A stretch of 64,000 bases of DNA, from assembly GCF_036010665.1 (NCBI RefSeq), contig NZ_CP108581.1:5637501-5701500 (forward strand), in the 5' to 3' direction. Numbering within the stretch: the first letter of the stretch is position 1; every line of letters begins with the position of its first letter. This DNA comes from Microbispora sp. NBC_01189 (GTDB lineage: Bacteria > Actinomycetota > Actinomycetes > Streptosporangiales > Streptosporangiaceae). Under the pieces are notes generated by a model. It made no database searches. It saw nothing but the letters and a program-made list of their open reading frames with translations, and was not told the origin of the DNA. A program made the position numbers and the translations under genes. This document shows positions 10,345 through 19,236 of the stretch, piece after piece.

Positions 10345-11412
10345 TCAGGTGCGGCGGGAGGTGGCGGCGACGGCCAGGGCGGCCAGCGCGGCGCGGGCGT
10401 CCTCCTCGATCGGCGCCTGTTCGAGGGCGTGCATCGCCTCGTCCAGATAGCGCTTGATCATGTCCTCGCAGTCCGTCAGCGCGCCGGTCTCCTCGATCAC
10501 CGTGCGCAGCCGCCCGACCCCGTCGGCGTCGAGCCCCGGGTCGCCCAGCAGGGTCCGTACGACATCCTGCTGGGCGGGGGTGGCCCCGGCGAGCGCCCGC
10601 GCGATGAGCACGGTCCGCTTGCCTTCGCGCAGGTCGTCCCCGGCGGGCTTGCCGGTCTCGGCCGGGTCGCCGAACACGCCGAGGATGTCGTCGCGGAGCT
10701 GGAAGGCGATGCCCACCCGCTGGCCGTACTGCACGCACAGGCGGTCGATCCAGGCGTGCCGGGCCCGGGCGGCGAGGACGAGCCCGAGCCGCAGCGGCTG
10801 CTCGACGGAATACTTTCCGCTCTTGTAAAGGGCCACCCGCAGGGCGCTGTCGAAGGTGCTCTCGCCCTGCGCCTGCTCCAGCAGGTCGAGATACTGCCCG
10901 CACATCAGCTCGGTGAGCATGTAGTCGTGCAGGGGCTGGGCCGCGGCGATCGCCCGGGGGTCGAGGCCGCTGCAGCGCCACATCTCGCCGGACCACACCA
11001 GCAGCAGGTTGCCCAGCAGCACGGCCGAGCCCTCGCCGAACTGCCGCGCCGACCCATGCCAGCCCGCGTCCGCGTGCATGCGCTCGAAGCGCCGGTGCGC
11101 CGAGGGCATGCCGCGGCGCACGTCGCTCGCGTCCATGACGTCGTCGTGGATCAGCGCACTGGCCTGGAGCAGCTCCAGCGACGCGGCGGCGAAGGGCAGG
11201 CCCGGCTCGTCGCCGCCGCCGCCGGCACGCCACCCCCAGTGGCAGAAGGCGGGACGCAGTCGCTTTCCACCGGCGAGGAAGTCCTCCGCGGCGGAGAGCA
11301 GGACGGCCAGGTGCGGGTCCTCGAAGTGGGGGCGCTGCCGGTCGAGGAATTCCCGGAGAACGCGGTCCACCTCCGTACGGATGTGGTCGAGCGTGGCGGC
11401 GGAAGTGGTCAT
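10345..11412 (-). CDS. idsA: Polyprenyl (geranylgeranyl-type) diphosphate synthase
   Basis: Chain-elongating trans-prenyltransferase of 355 aa. The first aspartate-rich motif is LIHDDVMD (about residues 89-96), the second is QLRDDILG, with GGKRLRP near the N-terminus and GKYS upstream of the second motif. The product length cannot be read with certainty; the family supplies GGPP for carotenoids, menaquinone or other terpenoids. The gene lies beside thiE and divergent from metF, as idsA and metF do near pknL in M. tuberculosis (from memory). Confidence 0.9.
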   Translation of the reverse strand: MTTSAATLDHIRTEVDRVLREFLDRQRPHFEDPHLAVLLSAAEDFLAGGKRLRPAFCHWGWRAGGGGDEPGLPFAAASLELLQASALIHDDVMDASDVRRGMPSAHRRFERMHADAGWHGSARQFGEGSAVLLGNLLLVWSGEMWRCSGLDPRAIAAAQPLHDYMLTELMCGQYLDLLEQAQGESTFDSALRVALYKSGKYSVEQPLRLGLVLAARARHAWIDRLCVQYGQRVGIAFQLRDDILGVFGDPAETGKPAGDDLREGKRTVLIARALAGATPAQQDVVRTLLGDPGLDADGVGRLRTVIEETGALTDCEDMIKRYLDEAMHALEQAPIEEDARAALAALAVAATSRRT

Positions 11413-11586
11413 GCCTCAGAGGGTAACCGGGGCAGATCCCGACATCACAGCGCAGATCCCCTCTAAATTGGTCAGCTCGCGCTGTTAGGGCAAAACGTCC
11501 GCATGCTCCGCCAGCGGCCCAGCGGCCCAGTCCACATGGCGAGACCGCGGAGGCCGGGGAGTGGCCCGCACGGTAATCTTTCCCGT

Positions 11587-12513
11587 ATGGCTCTCGGTCT
11601 GCCCTCGCGGCTCCCAGATCGCGTCCCGACGGTCCGCGAACTGCTGGCCGCGGGCGAGCGCTCGTTCTCGTTCGAGTTCATGCCGCCCAAGACCGACGAG
11701 GGGGAGCGCCAGCTGTGGCGCGCGATCCGCGAGCTGGAGGCGCTGCGGCCGACGTTCGTCTCCGTCACCTACGGCGCCGGCGGCTCGACCCGTGACCGCA
11801 CCGTGGACATCGTCGAGCGGCTGGCCCACGAGACGACGCTGACGCCCGTGGCCCACTTCACCGCCGTCGACCACTCGATCCGTGAGCTGCGCCACCTCGT
11901 CGGCCGGTTCGCCGACGCCGGGGTGCGCAACATCCTCGCCGTGCGCGGCGACCCGCGCGGCGGCAACCCGCTGGACGAGTGGGTCAGGCACCCCGAGGGC
12001 GTCCTGTACGCCGAGGACCTGGTGCGGCTGATCCGCCAGGCGGGCGACTTCTGCGTGGGGGTGGCGGCCTTCCCGTACAAGCACCCGAGGTCGGCCACGA
12101 TCGAGTCGGACACGAGCTACTTCGTGCGGAAGTGCCGGGCCGGCGCCGACTACGCGATCACCCAGATGTTCTTCCGCGCGGAGGACTACCTGCGGCTGCG
12201 CGACCGCGTGGCGGCCCAGGGGTGCGACACGCCGATCATCCCGGGCGTCATGCCCGTGACGCAGATGAGCACGATCGCCAGGTCCGAGCAGCTGTCCGGC
12301 GCGCCGTTCCCGCCGGAGGTGGCCGAGCGGTTCGCGGCGGTCGCCGACGATCCGGTGGCGGTCCGCCGCCTGGGGATCGAGCACGCCGCCGCGATGTGCC
12401 GGACGCTCCTGGACGAGGGCGCCCCCGGCATCCACTTCATCACCTTCAACCGGTCGAGCGCGACCCGCGAGGTGTTCCAGGCGCTGCACGGCGTGCCGGC
12501 CGTCGCCGGCTGA
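11587..12513 (+). CDS. metF: 5,10-methylenetetrahydrofolate reductase
   Basis: Reduces methylene-THF to methyl-THF for methionine synthesis. The 308-aa TIM-barrel flavoprotein shows [13 protein letters not shown] at the N-terminus (catalytic Glu region), [26 protein letters not shown] and IIPGVMP. The ATG at 11587 is chosen because TAATCT lies 7 nt upstream, indicating a leaderless message; in-frame codons further upstream lie before the predicted transcription start. Confidence 0.96.
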   Translation: MALGLPSRLPDRVPTVRELLAAGERSFSFEFMPPKTDEGERQLWRAIRELEALRPTFVSVTYGAGGSTRDRTVDIVERLAHETTLTPVAHFTAVDHSIRELRHLVGRFADAGVRNILAVRGDPRGGNPLDEWVRHPEGVLYAEDLVRLIRQAGDFCVGVAAFPYKHPRSATIESDTSYFVRKCRAGADYAITQMFFRAEDYLRLRDRVAAQGCDTPIIPGVMPVTQMSTIARSEQLSGAPFPPEVAERFAAVADDPVAVRRLGIEHAAAMCRTLLDEGAPGIHFITFNRSSATREVFQALHGVPAVAG

Positions 12514-12541
12514 CCCGTTCGCCCGTCCCGCCCGCGCCCGC

Positions 12542-13114
12542 TCAGTCCTCGTGAAGCGGCGCGGGGCCGGGCAACGGCAGCCGCACTCCGGCGATGACGT
12601 ACTCCTCGTAGCCGCCCGGGAAGACGAACCGGGTCATCAGATCGGCGAAGCCCACATCGCGGTAGAGATGGCGGGCGGCCGTGGGGGCGTCGTGCGTGGA
12701 CAGCACGGCGGTGCGCTCCGGGCGGCCCTCGCACAGCGCGTGGATCATGCGCCGCCCGACGCCCTTGCCCTGGTACTCGGGGCGCACGTGGATCTCGGCG
12801 ATCTCCAGGGCGTCGCCGAACCACTCGTCGGCCACCACCGGGCCCGCCCGGTCCTGCAGGCCCCCGCGGACGACGTCGTGCCACCACTGTCCGGGGCCGC
12901 CGTGGAAGCCGTACGCGAAGCCGGCGACGCCCAGGCCCTGTGGGTCCTCGGCGAGTACGCAGGCGAAGCCGGGATAGGCGGCGTGGTTGCGCATTATCGC
13001 CATGCGGCCCGCGAGCTGGTCCGACGGCGGACGCATGGCGTCCGTGTAGATCTCCAGCACGGTGTCCAGCACCGCCCTGAACGTGTCGGGCCCCACCCGG
13101 CGCAGTCGGATCAC
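12542..13114 (-). CDS. GNAT-family N-acetyltransferase
   Basis: A 190-aa acetyltransferase. The acetyl-CoA motif is IAEIHVRPEYQGKGVGRRMI (about residues 110-129, R/Q-x-x-G-x-G/A), followed by a C-terminal YRDVGFADLMTRF segment typical of GNAT folds. The substrate cannot be read from the sequence. GTG at 13114 is preferred: TAGTGT lies 7 nt upstream, and the more distal GTG at 13123 overlaps that -10. It converges with metF and follows the YbaK gene on the same strand. Confidence 0.88.
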   Translation of the reverse strand: MIRLRRVGPDTFRAVLDTVLEIYTDAMRPPSDQLAGRMAIMRNHAAYPGFACVLAEDPQGLGVAGFAYGFHGGPGQWWHDVVRGGLQDRAGPVVADEWFGDALEIAEIHVRPEYQGKGVGRRMIHALCEGRPERTAVLSTHDAPTAARHLYRDVGFADLMTRFVFPGGYEEYVIAGVRLPLPGPAPLHED

Positions 13115-13156
13115 CCGTCGCACACTAGCAAAGCGGCCCGAGGCCGGTCGCGGACG

Positions 13157-13633
13157 TCATCCGACCTCGGCGGGCGTGCCCCCGGTGATCCGTACGAGCT
13201 CGTCGAACGAGGTGGGGAAGACCGAGTGGGGATGCCCGGCGGCGGCCCACACGACCTCGTGCTTGCCCAGCCAGGTGTCCACCAGCGTCCGCACGGGCGC
13301 GGGGTGCCCGACCGGGGCCACGCCGCCGATGGGCTGCCCGGTGTGCTCCCGGACGAACTCCGGCGTGGCCCTGCGCACCTTCGCGGCTCCGACGAGCCGC
13401 GCGATCAGGTCGGTGTTCACGCGATGGGCCCCGCTGGTCAGCACCAGCAGCGGCGCGCCATCCGCGTCGAAGATCAGGCTGTTGGCGATCGCGCCGATCT
13501 CGCAGCCGAGCCGGGCCGCCGCCGTGGCGGCCGTCGGCGCGGCGTCGTCCAGCACGACGACCTCGCCGGTCACCTGCCGGTCCCGCAGGGCCTGCTCGAC
13601 TCGGACGACGTTGGGATGCAACTTTTCCGGCAC
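13157..13633 (-). CDS. YbaK/EbsC-family aminoacyl-tRNA deacylase
   Basis: A 158-aa single-domain protein of the YbaK/ProX editing family, which removes mischarged amino acids from tRNA. It has the AAxxLGCEIGAIANSLIF segment, a GAHRVNTDLIARLVG stretch and the late GGVAPVGHPAPV motif. At the position where YbaK proteins often have a catalytic lysine, this protein reads AIANSL, so the exact specificity is open. GTG start with TAGAGT 6 nt upstream, so a leaderless message is likely. Confidence 0.87.
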   Translation of the reverse strand: MPEKLHPNVVRVEQALRDRQVTGEVVVLDDAAPTAATAAARLGCEIGAIANSLIFDADGAPLLVLTSGAHRVNTDLIARLVGAAKVRRATPEFVREHTGQPIGGVAPVGHPAPVRTLVDTWLGKHEVVWAAAGHPHSVFPTSFDELVRITGGTPAEVG

Positions 13634-13757
13634 CCGGCCACTCTAAACGGATTGCCAGGACAGACGCGGCCGATTATCGCCACTTGTGATCACACGGCTC
13701 GCAATCGGACCGTAAGGTGAGTCCTTTGTTCGGAATCAGGCTTATGAGGGGTTGGTC

Positions 13758-14639
13758 ATGATGAGAGGTCGACGGCGGCCGGCCGTGGCCATGCTCGCCG
13801 CCGTGGGGGCTGTGACCTTCGCGACGGCCGGGGTCGCCGGCCCGGCGCGGGCGGCCGCGGTTCCGGCGGGAGCCGTGACGTACGCGAGGGCCGGGCTCGC
13901 CGGTGCGGCGTCGGCGGCCGGGGCGCCGGCGCTCACGGCGACGGCGGCCGGGGCGCGGGGAGTCCTGCCCGGACGGGCCGGATACCCGCCGTTCGAGGCG
14001 CCGGGGAAGACGCTCAGGCTCGGCGCCAAGGGCGACGCGGTGAAGGCGCTGCAGGCGCGGCTCAGGGAACTCGGCTACGTGCCCGGCAGTGCCGACGGCC
14101 GCTACGGCGGGGCCACGCTGACGGCGCTCTGGGCGTTCCAGAAGGTGCAGGGGATCAAGCCGACCAGCACGGTCGCCGCCCGCACCTGGAGGGCGCTGGA
14201 GAACCCCCGCGCGCCCAGGGTCCTCGTGCCCCGGGGCAGGGCCACCCGGGTCGAGGTGGACCTGACCAAACAGGTGATGGTTCTGTATCGCGCGGGCGTC
14301 CCGATGCTCATCAGCCACATCTCCAGCGGCAGCGGCGTCCCCTACACCGAGTACGCCGTGTGGAACGGCAAGAGGCAGGTGTTCTCCGGCAGTGCCCGCA
14401 CGCCGACCGGCGACTACACGACCACGTGGCGGGCCAGGGGCTGGCACCGGTCCTACCTGGGGCAGCTCTACAACCCGATCTTCTTCAACGGCGGCATCGC
14501 CCTCCACGGCGCGCTGTCGGTGCCGCTCTATCCGGCGTCGCACGGCTGCGTGCGGCTGCCGATGAACGTCGCCGAGATCCTGCCGGGCATGCTCGGCAAA
14601 GGTGTCCCCGTGCACGTCAGAGGCGCTTTCCGGCGGTAG
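13758..14639 (+). CDS. Secreted L,D-transpeptidase with peptidoglycan-binding domain
   Basis: Cross-links or modifies peptidoglycan outside the membrane. The 293-aa protein has an N-terminal signal peptide (basic MMRGRRR then a hydrophobic stretch ending in ARAAA), an Ala-rich linker, a PG_binding_1 domain (LRLGAKGDAVKALQARL, about residues 85-140) and a YkuD catalytic domain with HGALSVPLYPASHGCVRLPM, which holds the catalytic His and Cys. ATG 13758 is preferred with GAGGG 7 nt upstream. It stands alone and ends in its own terminator. Confidence 0.94.
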   Translation: MMRGRRRPAVAMLAAVGAVTFATAGVAGPARAAAVPAGAVTYARAGLAGAASAAGAPALTATAAGARGVLPGRAGYPPFEAPGKTLRLGAKGDAVKALQARLRELGYVPGSADGRYGGATLTALWAFQKVQGIKPTSTVAARTWRALENPRAPRVLVPRGRATRVEVDLTKQVMVLYRAGVPMLISHISSGSGVPYTEYAVWNGKRQVFSGSARTPTGDYTTTWRARGWHRSYLGQLYNPIFFNGGIALHGALSVPLYPASHGCVRLPMNVAEILPGMLGKGVPVHVRGAFRR

Positions 14640-14652
14640 CCCGCTGATGGGA

Positions 14653-14683
14653 GGGCCCCGCGCGACGTTTTCGCGTGGGGCCC
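14653..14683 (+). terminator. Terminator after the L,D-transpeptidase gene
   Basis: GGGCCCCGCGCGA pairs with TCGCGTGGGGCCC (13 bp with one G-T) around loop CGTTT, followed by TTCGTCGT. It isolates the next promoter from read-through. Confidence 0.75.
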
Positions 14684-14709
14684 TTCGTCGTACGTGCCCC
14701 CGCCAGTCC

Positions 14710-14725
14710 TCGAACCCTTGTTCGT
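14710..14725. promoter_or_regulatory. LexA (SOS) box 1
   Basis: TCGAACCCTTGTTCGT contains a perfect CGAAC-N4-GTTCG core, the actinobacterial/Gram-positive LexA consensus. It lies 40 bp upstream of a second box and overlaps the first of two TTGACA hexamers (14725-14730). Confidence 0.75.
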
Positions 14726-14733
14726 TGACATCC

Positions 14734-14762
14734 TTGACAGCGGCCATGGTCGAATCTATGTT
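14734..14762 (+). promoter_or_regulatory. SOS-type promoter for the HEPN gene
   Basis: TTGACA (14734-14739), a 17-bp spacer and TATGTT (14757-14762). The second LexA box covers the -10. The upstream terminator at 14653-14683 means this promoter reads only toward the HEPN gene; the predicted leader is about 260 nt. Confidence 0.65.
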
Positions 14763-14765
14763 CGA
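14750..14765. promoter_or_regulatory. LexA (SOS) box 2
   Basis: TCGAATCTATGTTCGA matches TCGAAC-N4-GTTCGA at all but one position and overlaps the -10 TATGTT, the expected place for LexA repression. Confidence 0.75.
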
Positions 14766-15029
14766 TGGAGTGGGCGCGGGACTCGCGGCCTGCGCCCACA
14801 CCGTCGGATCCGTGCCTACGTCGTCGGCGGAGACGGATGCGGCACGGCCCGCGGCGTGGGCCGGACGGGGAGAGGGGAAGCTCCTCGTCCGGCCGCCCAC
14901 GGGAGCGTGAGAAAGCGTGTGGTCCCGGTGGTGCCCGGGATTACGCGGCCGAGCGAAATTGTCGGTGCTTTCTGCGACTGTGAAGTCACCGGCGGAGTTC
15001 GCCGGATGCCACGACTCAAGGAGGCGGGC
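14766..15029 (+). other. Leader region between the SOS promoter and the HEPN gene
   Basis: About 260 bp with no convincing gene. Arg-rich frames here begin before or at the predicted transcription start and resemble nothing I know. A weak second promoter (TTGTCG 14959-14964, 16 bp, TGAAGT 14981-14986) could give a shorter transcript. Confidence 0.35.
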
Positions 15030-15467
15030 ATGACTGAAGAGAACGGCGACCAGCGGACCGGGCCCCGGCTTCCGCAGGCGGTCCTGGCGCGTCTCGCGGA
15101 CGCCAGGGCCTGCCTCGCGGACGCCACCGTCGGGACCACGCCCGCGGACCGCTACGTGTCGGCCCATCTCGCGGCGCTGCGCGCGGCCGCCGGGATCCTC
15201 GCCGCGCGCCCCCGTCCGATGGACGGCCGCAGGCGGCGGCTGCGCAGCGCCTGGGAGCTGCTTCCCGAGGCCGAGCCGAAGCTCGCGGACTGGGCGGCCT
15301 ACTTCGCGGTCAGCGCGACCAAGCGAGCGGCGGTCGAGGCCGGAATGGTCCGGGCCGTCACTCAGAACGACGCAGACGAGATCATAGCGGAGGCGGACAG
15401 GTTCGTCGGCGAGGTCGAGTCGATCCTCGGCCTGCCCGGCCGCCCCACCCTCCCGATGGCCGGCTGA
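15030..15467 (+). CDS. HEPN-domain protein, SAV_6107-like, with RX4H motif
   Basis: A 145-aa all-helical protein that I recognise as the SAV_6107-type HEPN family. Residues 41-46 read RYVSAH, an R-x4-H motif as in HEPN ribonucleases and toxins, followed by a LAALRAAAGILAAR helix and an aromatic core (WELLPEAEPKLADWAAYF). The start at ATG 15030 follows AAGGAGG with good spacing; a longer frame to 14694 is not supported. Two LexA boxes upstream suggest induction by DNA damage. RNase activity is inference from the motif; nucleotidyltransferase partners that often pair with HEPN proteins are absent. Confidence 0.85.
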   Translation: MTEENGDQRTGPRLPQAVLARLADARACLADATVGTTPADRYVSAHLAALRAAAGILAARPRPMDGRRRRLRSAWELLPEAEPKLADWAAYFAVSATKRAAVEAGMVRAVTQNDADEIIAEADRFVGEVESILGLPGRPTLPMAG

Positions 15468-15482
15468 CGGCGTCAGGCCGGA
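15459..15482. terminator. Hairpin shared by the HEPN gene and arcA 3' ends
   Basis: CCGGC-TGACG-G-CGTCA-GGCCGG forms a stem with one bulge. Both stop codons (plus strand 15465-15467, minus strand 15473-15475) lie in or beside it, so it probably ends both convergent genes. There is no T-run. Confidence 0.45.
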
Positions 15483-16717
15483 TCGCGCTCCAGCGGGCAG
15501 CTCATGCAGCGGGGCCCGCCCCGTCCCCGGCCGAGTTCGCTGCCGCGGATCGGGATGACCTCGATGCCGTGCCTGCGCAGGTGGTTGTTGGTCGTGGTGT
15601 TGCGCTCGTAGGCGACGACCACTCCCGGCTCCAGGGCCAGCACGTTGCAGCCGTCGTCCCACTGCTCGCGCTCGGCCGCGTGCACGTCCTGCGTCGGCGT
15701 GAGGACCTTGATGTCGTCAAGGCCGAGGGCTCGCGCGATCGCCCGGTGCATGTCCTCGGGCGGATGGTCGACGACCTTCAGCTCCTTGTCGGTGTCGCCC
15801 GGCTCCACCGTGTACGACGGCAGCATGCCGAGCCCGGCGTACTTCGTGAACACCCCCACGTCGACGTTGGTCATCACGGTGTCGAGGTGCATGAACGCGC
15901 GGGTCTTGGGGAGGTCGAGCGCCACGATGCGGGTCGCCGCGCCCGCGCGGAAGAGGTTCGTCGCCAGCATCTCCACCGCCTGCGGCTGGGTGCGCTCGCT
16001 CATCCCGACGAGCACGACGCCGTCGCCGAGCACCAGCACGTCGCCGCCCTCGATGGTCGCCGGGGCCATGCGGGTGCCGTCGTACCAGACATCGAACCCC
16101 CCGCCGGACGGGTCGCCGTAGCCCGGGGCGAACATCGGGTGCCACCGGTAGACCGCCTCGTAGTTGAGGGTCTCGCGCCTGCGCGCCTTCTTGCGCATCG
16201 CGTTGATCGACACCCCGCCGTACACCCAGCAGGAGGTGTCGCGGGCGAACAGGTGGTTCGGCAGCGGCGGGAGGACGAAGTCGTCCATGCCGAGCGCGTG
16301 GAAGACGACGGACCCCGGGTCGCAGCCCAGCTCCCTGAGCTCGCGCTTGGTGATCCCGCCGGTCAGGTACGGCGCGAGCGCGGTGCCGTCGAGGGCGTCC
16401 AGCGTGTTGCGGATCGCGTCGCCGGCCAGCGGGCCGAACCAGTGCTCGTCGACGCTGCCGTCGAGGATGTGCTTGCGCGCGTCGGGGACCTCGATCACCT
16501 CCCGCAGGAGGTCGCCGAGGTGGTGCACCCTGACGCCGCGCGCGGTGAGCACCTCGCACCACTCCCGGTGCTCCTCCAGCGCGCGGTGCACCCAGAGCAC
16601 GTCGTCGAAGAGCAGGCCGTCCTTGTTGCCGGGCGTGAGCCGCTTGAGCGCCAGTTCGGGGATGTCGACCAGGACCTGGCGGAGCCTGCCCACCTCCGAG
16701 CCCACAAAAAAAGTCAT
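15473..16717 (-). CDS. arcA: Arginine deiminase
   Basis: Hydrolyses arginine to citrulline and ammonia. The 414-aa protein has the family motifs [15 protein letters not shown] near the start, [35 protein letters not shown] with the catalytic His, and a C-terminal [11 protein letters not shown] with the nucleophilic Cys. arcB and arcC are not adjacent, so it may serve arginine breakdown or acid tolerance alone. The 118-bp gap to the next start holds nothing recognisable. Confidence 0.96.
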   Translation of the reverse strand: MTFFVGSEVGRLRQVLVDIPELALKRLTPGNKDGLLFDDVLWVHRALEEHREWCEVLTARGVRVHHLGDLLREVIEVPDARKHILDGSVDEHWFGPLAGDAIRNTLDALDGTALAPYLTGGITKRELRELGCDPGSVVFHALGMDDFVLPPLPNHLFARDTSCWVYGGVSINAMRKKARRRETLNYEAVYRWHPMFAPGYGDPSGGGFDVWYDGTRMAPATIEGGDVLVLGDGVVLVGMSERTQPQAVEMLATNLFRAGAATRIVALDLPKTRAFMHLDTVMTNVDVGVFTKYAGLGMLPSYTVEPGDTDKELKVVDHPPEDMHRAIARALGLDDIKVLTPTQDVHAAEREQWDDGCNVLALEPGVVVAYERNTTTNNHLRRHGIEVIPIRGSELGRGRGGPRCMSCPLERDPA

Positions 16718-16835
16718 GTCCTGTCCTATCCCCGTATGACAGGAATCACTCGTGGCGCGGCTCCCCGGCGCGCGAAGGGCCGCTGGGGGCCGCCGCGGCG
16801 GCCCGGCGGCCGGAAGGAACGGTCGGCAGGAGTGG

Positions 16836-17330
16836 TCAGAAGGACTCGACGGCGCGGCGGGCCTCGGCGTCGAGCACGCCCCAGTTGATGAACTCCTCGG
16901 TCAGCTCGACGGGCGACTTGTCGTAGATGACCGCCAGCGAGCGCAGGTCCTCCTGCCGGATGGACAGCACCTTGCCGTTGTAGTCACCACGCTGGCTCTG
17001 GATCGTGGCCGCGTAGCGGGCCAGCGGACCGGCCTTGTCCTTCGGCAGCTGCGACAGCCGCTCCAGGTCGATGACCAGCTTGGGAGCCGGCGCGAGCGGG
17101 CTGGGAGCGGCCCCGCCCGGCAGCAACTCGGAGACCGGCACCCCGTAGAAGTCCGCGAGCTCGGCGAGCTTCTGCACGGTCACCGCACGGTCGCCCCGCT
17201 CATAGGAGCCCACGACGACGGCCTTCCACCGGCCGCGGGACTTCTCTTCGACACCGTGCAGGGACAACCCCTGCTGGGTCCGGATGGCGCGCAGGCGCGC
17301 GCCCAGCGACTTGGCGTAGTCAGACGGCAT
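16836..17330 (-). CDS. bldD: Developmental master regulator BldD
   Basis: A 164-aa transcription factor that represses sporulation genes when bound to cyclic-di-GMP. The N-terminal helix-turn-helix spans about residues 8-70 ([40 protein letters not shown]). The C-terminal domain carries the c-di-GMP signature RXD-X8-RXXD as [15 protein letters not shown]. This marks a differentiating filamentous actinomycete. It is divergent from the pyrimidine operon, as in Streptomyces from memory. A partial 19-bp palindrome lies 158 bp upstream. Confidence 0.97.
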   Translation of the reverse strand: MPSDYAKSLGARLRAIRTQQGLSLHGVEEKSRGRWKAVVVGSYERGDRAVTVQKLAELADFYGVPVSELLPGGAAPSPLAPAPKLVIDLERLSQLPKDKAGPLARYAATIQSQRGDYNGKVLSIRQEDLRSLAVIYDKSPVELTEEFINWGVLDAEARRAVESF

Positions 17331-17487
17331 CGTGTGGCCCCCGGCTTTCTATGTCTCTTCTCACTTGATTGTGCGTCCTTGTCCTAAGCGTTCCGAACAC
17401 CGGGGCTGGCACCGGGGAGTGGCACTGGGCCCGGTACCTTCGGTGACCGCTGCGTCGGGTTTTACCCAGGAAGGTCGCGTGTTGTGG

Positions 17488-17506
17488 TTACGGACAGTGA
17501 CGGTAA
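17488..17506. promoter_or_regulatory. Imperfect 19-bp palindrome between bldD and pyrR
   Basis: TTACGGACAGTGACGGTAA has TTAC/GTAA ends and is symmetric at 14 of 18 positions. It lies in the 416-bp divergent region. BldD sites carry GTNA-type half-sites, so autoregulation is possible but unproven. The rest of the region has no gene; a GC-rich hairpin at about 17628-17660 precedes the pyr promoter. Confidence 0.35.
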
Positions 17507-17676
17507 AGCCGACACTCCCAAAGGTCAAGCTGATTGGAAAAAAGAGCGCCAAACAGTGCTCTCACCGAAATCCCCGACACCCGATGTGATGTGGCTTCCG
17601 ATCCCTCGGAGGCCGGGGGCGGGCGCCGCCCTCCCGGCGCATCACCCCTGGCGGGAGGGGGGATGACGGAGGGCCC

Positions 17677-17685
17677 TGATACTCT
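17677..17685 (+). promoter_or_regulatory. Extended -10 promoter of the pyr operon
   Basis: TGATACTCT fits TGn-TANNNT. Transcription should start near 17692, giving a leader of about 55 nt that contains the PyrR-binding element. Confidence 0.55.
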
Positions 17686-17707
17686 ATGCAGACCTGACAC
17701 CCTTTTA

Positions 17708-17731
17708 AGACCCGTCCCGTGAGGCGGGAAA
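17708..17731 (+). promoter_or_regulatory. PyrR-binding RNA element in the pyr leader
   Basis: CCCG-TCCCGTGAGG-CGGG forms a small hairpin whose loop matches the PyrR-recognition pattern UCCNGNGAGG. The pyrR Shine-Dalgarno (GGTGG, 17732-17736) starts directly after it and no terminator follows, so bound PyrR probably blocks translation, as described for mycobacteria. Confidence 0.7.
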
Positions 17732-17746
17732 GGTGGTGACTTTTTC

Positions 17747-18304
17747 ATGTCCGATGCCCAAAATCAGGCCCGTGCCGTCCTGGAGGGGCCCGACATCCAC
17801 CGGGCGCTCACGCGGATCGCGCACGAGATCCTGGAGCGGACGAGAGGCGCCGGGAGCGTCGTCCTGCTCGGCATCCCCACCCGCGGCGCCACCCTGGCCC
17901 ACCGGATCGCCGGCCGGATCGCGCAGTTCGAGGGGATCAAGGTTCCCGTCGGCGCGATCGACATCACGATGTACCGCGACGACCTGCGCCTGCGTCCGGC
18001 GCGCCCGCTCGGCCGCACCGAGCTCCCCCCGGACGGCGTGGACGGCAGGACCGTCGTCCTCGTGGACGACGTTCTCTTCTCCGGGCGCACGGTGCGCGCC
18101 GCGCTCGACGCGCTGAACGACGTCGGCAGGCCCCGGGCGGTCCAGCTCGCGACGCTGGTGGACCGCGGCCACCGGGAGCTGCCGATCCGCGCCGACTACG
18201 TCGGCAAGAACCTGCCGACCTCCAAGAGCGAGAAGGTCAAGGTCTTCCTGCAGGAGACGGACGGGCGCGACGCGGTCGTGCTCATCAAGGGGGACGACCG
18301 ATGA
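17747..18304 (+). CDS. pyrR: PyrR, pyrimidine operon regulator / uracil phosphoribosyltransferase
   Basis: A 185-aa PRTase-fold RNA-binding regulator that senses UMP/UTP against PRPP. The PRPP loop is [19 protein letters not shown] (about residues 101-119); [13 protein letters not shown] and DITMYRDDL are typical PyrR segments. It heads the pyr operon, and its leader carries the RNA hairpin it should bind. Its stop overlaps the pyrB start (ATGA). Confidence 0.97.
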   Translation: MSDAQNQARAVLEGPDIHRALTRIAHEILERTRGAGSVVLLGIPTRGATLAHRIAGRIAQFEGIKVPVGAIDITMYRDDLRLRPARPLGRTELPPDGVDGRTVVLVDDVLFSGRTVRAALDALNDVGRPRAVQLATLVDRGHRELPIRADYVGKNLPTSKSEKVKVFLQETDGRDAVVLIKGDDR

Positions 18305-19236
18305 AGTCGCACCTGCTCTCGACCGGCGACCTCAGCCGCGACGACGCCCTCCTCATCCTCGACACGGCGGAGGAGCTGGCCCGGGTCTCGCAGCGGTCGA
18401 TCAAGAAGCTGCCGACGCTGCGCGGCCGGACGGTGGTGAACCTCTTCTTCGAGGACTCCACCCGGACCCGCATCTCCTTCGAGGCCGCGGCCAAGCGCCT
18501 GTCGGCCGATGTGATCAATTTCTCGGCCAAGGGGTCGAGCGTGTCCAAGGGCGAGTCGCTGAAGGACACCGCGCTCACCCTGGAGGCCATGGGCGCCGAC
18601 GCCGTGGTGATCCGGCACAGCGCCTCGGGCGCGCCGCACCGCCTGGCCAACTGGGTGCGCGGCAGCGTGGTGAACGCCGGCGACGGCACCCACGAGCACC
18701 CGACGCAGGCGCTGCTCGACGCCTTCAGCATCCGCCGCAGGCTCGGCCGGCTCGACGGACTGAAGATCTCGATCGTCGGCGACGTGCTGCACAGCCGGGT
18801 CGCCCGCTCGAACGTGCTGCTGCTGCACACGCTCGGCGCGGAGGTCACGCTGGTCGCGCCGCCGACCCTGCTGCCGGTGGCGGTCGCGAGCTGGCCCTGC
18901 CAGGTCTCCTACGACCTCGACGCGGTGCTGCCGAAGTCGGACGTCGTGATGATGCTGCGGGTCCAGCTCGAACGGATGAACGCGGCCTACTTCCCCTCGG
19001 CGCGGGAGTACAGCCGCCGCTACGGCCTCGACCGCGACCGCTTCGCCCGCCTGCACGACGACGCGATCGTCATGCACCCCGGGCCGATGAACCGCGGCAT
19101 GGAGATCTCCGCGGAGGTCGCCGACTCGCCGCGCTCGACGATCGTCGAGCAGGTCGGCAACGGCGTGACGGTCCGCATGGCCGTCCTCTATCTGCTGCTC
19201 GGCGGTTCCGAGCCCGCCATCGGAGGCGCCGAATGA
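18301..19236 (+). CDS. pyrB: Aspartate carbamoyltransferase catalytic chain
   Basis: Forms carbamoyl aspartate, the first committed pyrimidine step. The 311-aa protein has the carbamoyl-phosphate motif [13 protein letters not shown] (about residue 50), the KGES loop with preceding Ser, HPTQALLD, and [10 protein letters not shown] near the C-terminus. There is no pyrI regulatory chain, as expected for actinobacteria. It overlaps pyrR and pyrC by four bases each. Confidence 0.97.
   Translation: MKSHLLSTGDLSRDDALLILDTAEELARVSQRSIKKLPTLRGRTVVNLFFEDSTRTRISFEAAAKRLSADVINFSAKGSSVSKGESLKDTALTLEAMGADAVVIRHSASGAPHRLANWVRGSVVNAGDGTHEHPTQALLDAFSIRRRLGRLDGLKISIVGDVLHSRVARSNVLLLHTLGAEVTLVAPPTLLPVAVASWPCQVSYDLDAVLPKSDVVMMLRVQLERMNAAYFPSAREYSRRYGLDRDRFARLHDDAIVMHPGPMNRGMEISAEVADSPRSTIVEQVGNGVTVRMAVLYLLLGGSEPAIGGAE

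Noticed and set aside
14758-14910. 50-codon frame starting at ATG 14758
   Set aside because: The ATG overlaps the -10 of the SOS promoter and lies before the predicted transcription start; no homology is recognised.
17544-17570. Short AGAGC/GCTCT hairpin between bldD and pyrR as a terminator
   Set aside because: Only about 5 bp of stem and no T-run; it is upstream of both promoters and is probably chance.
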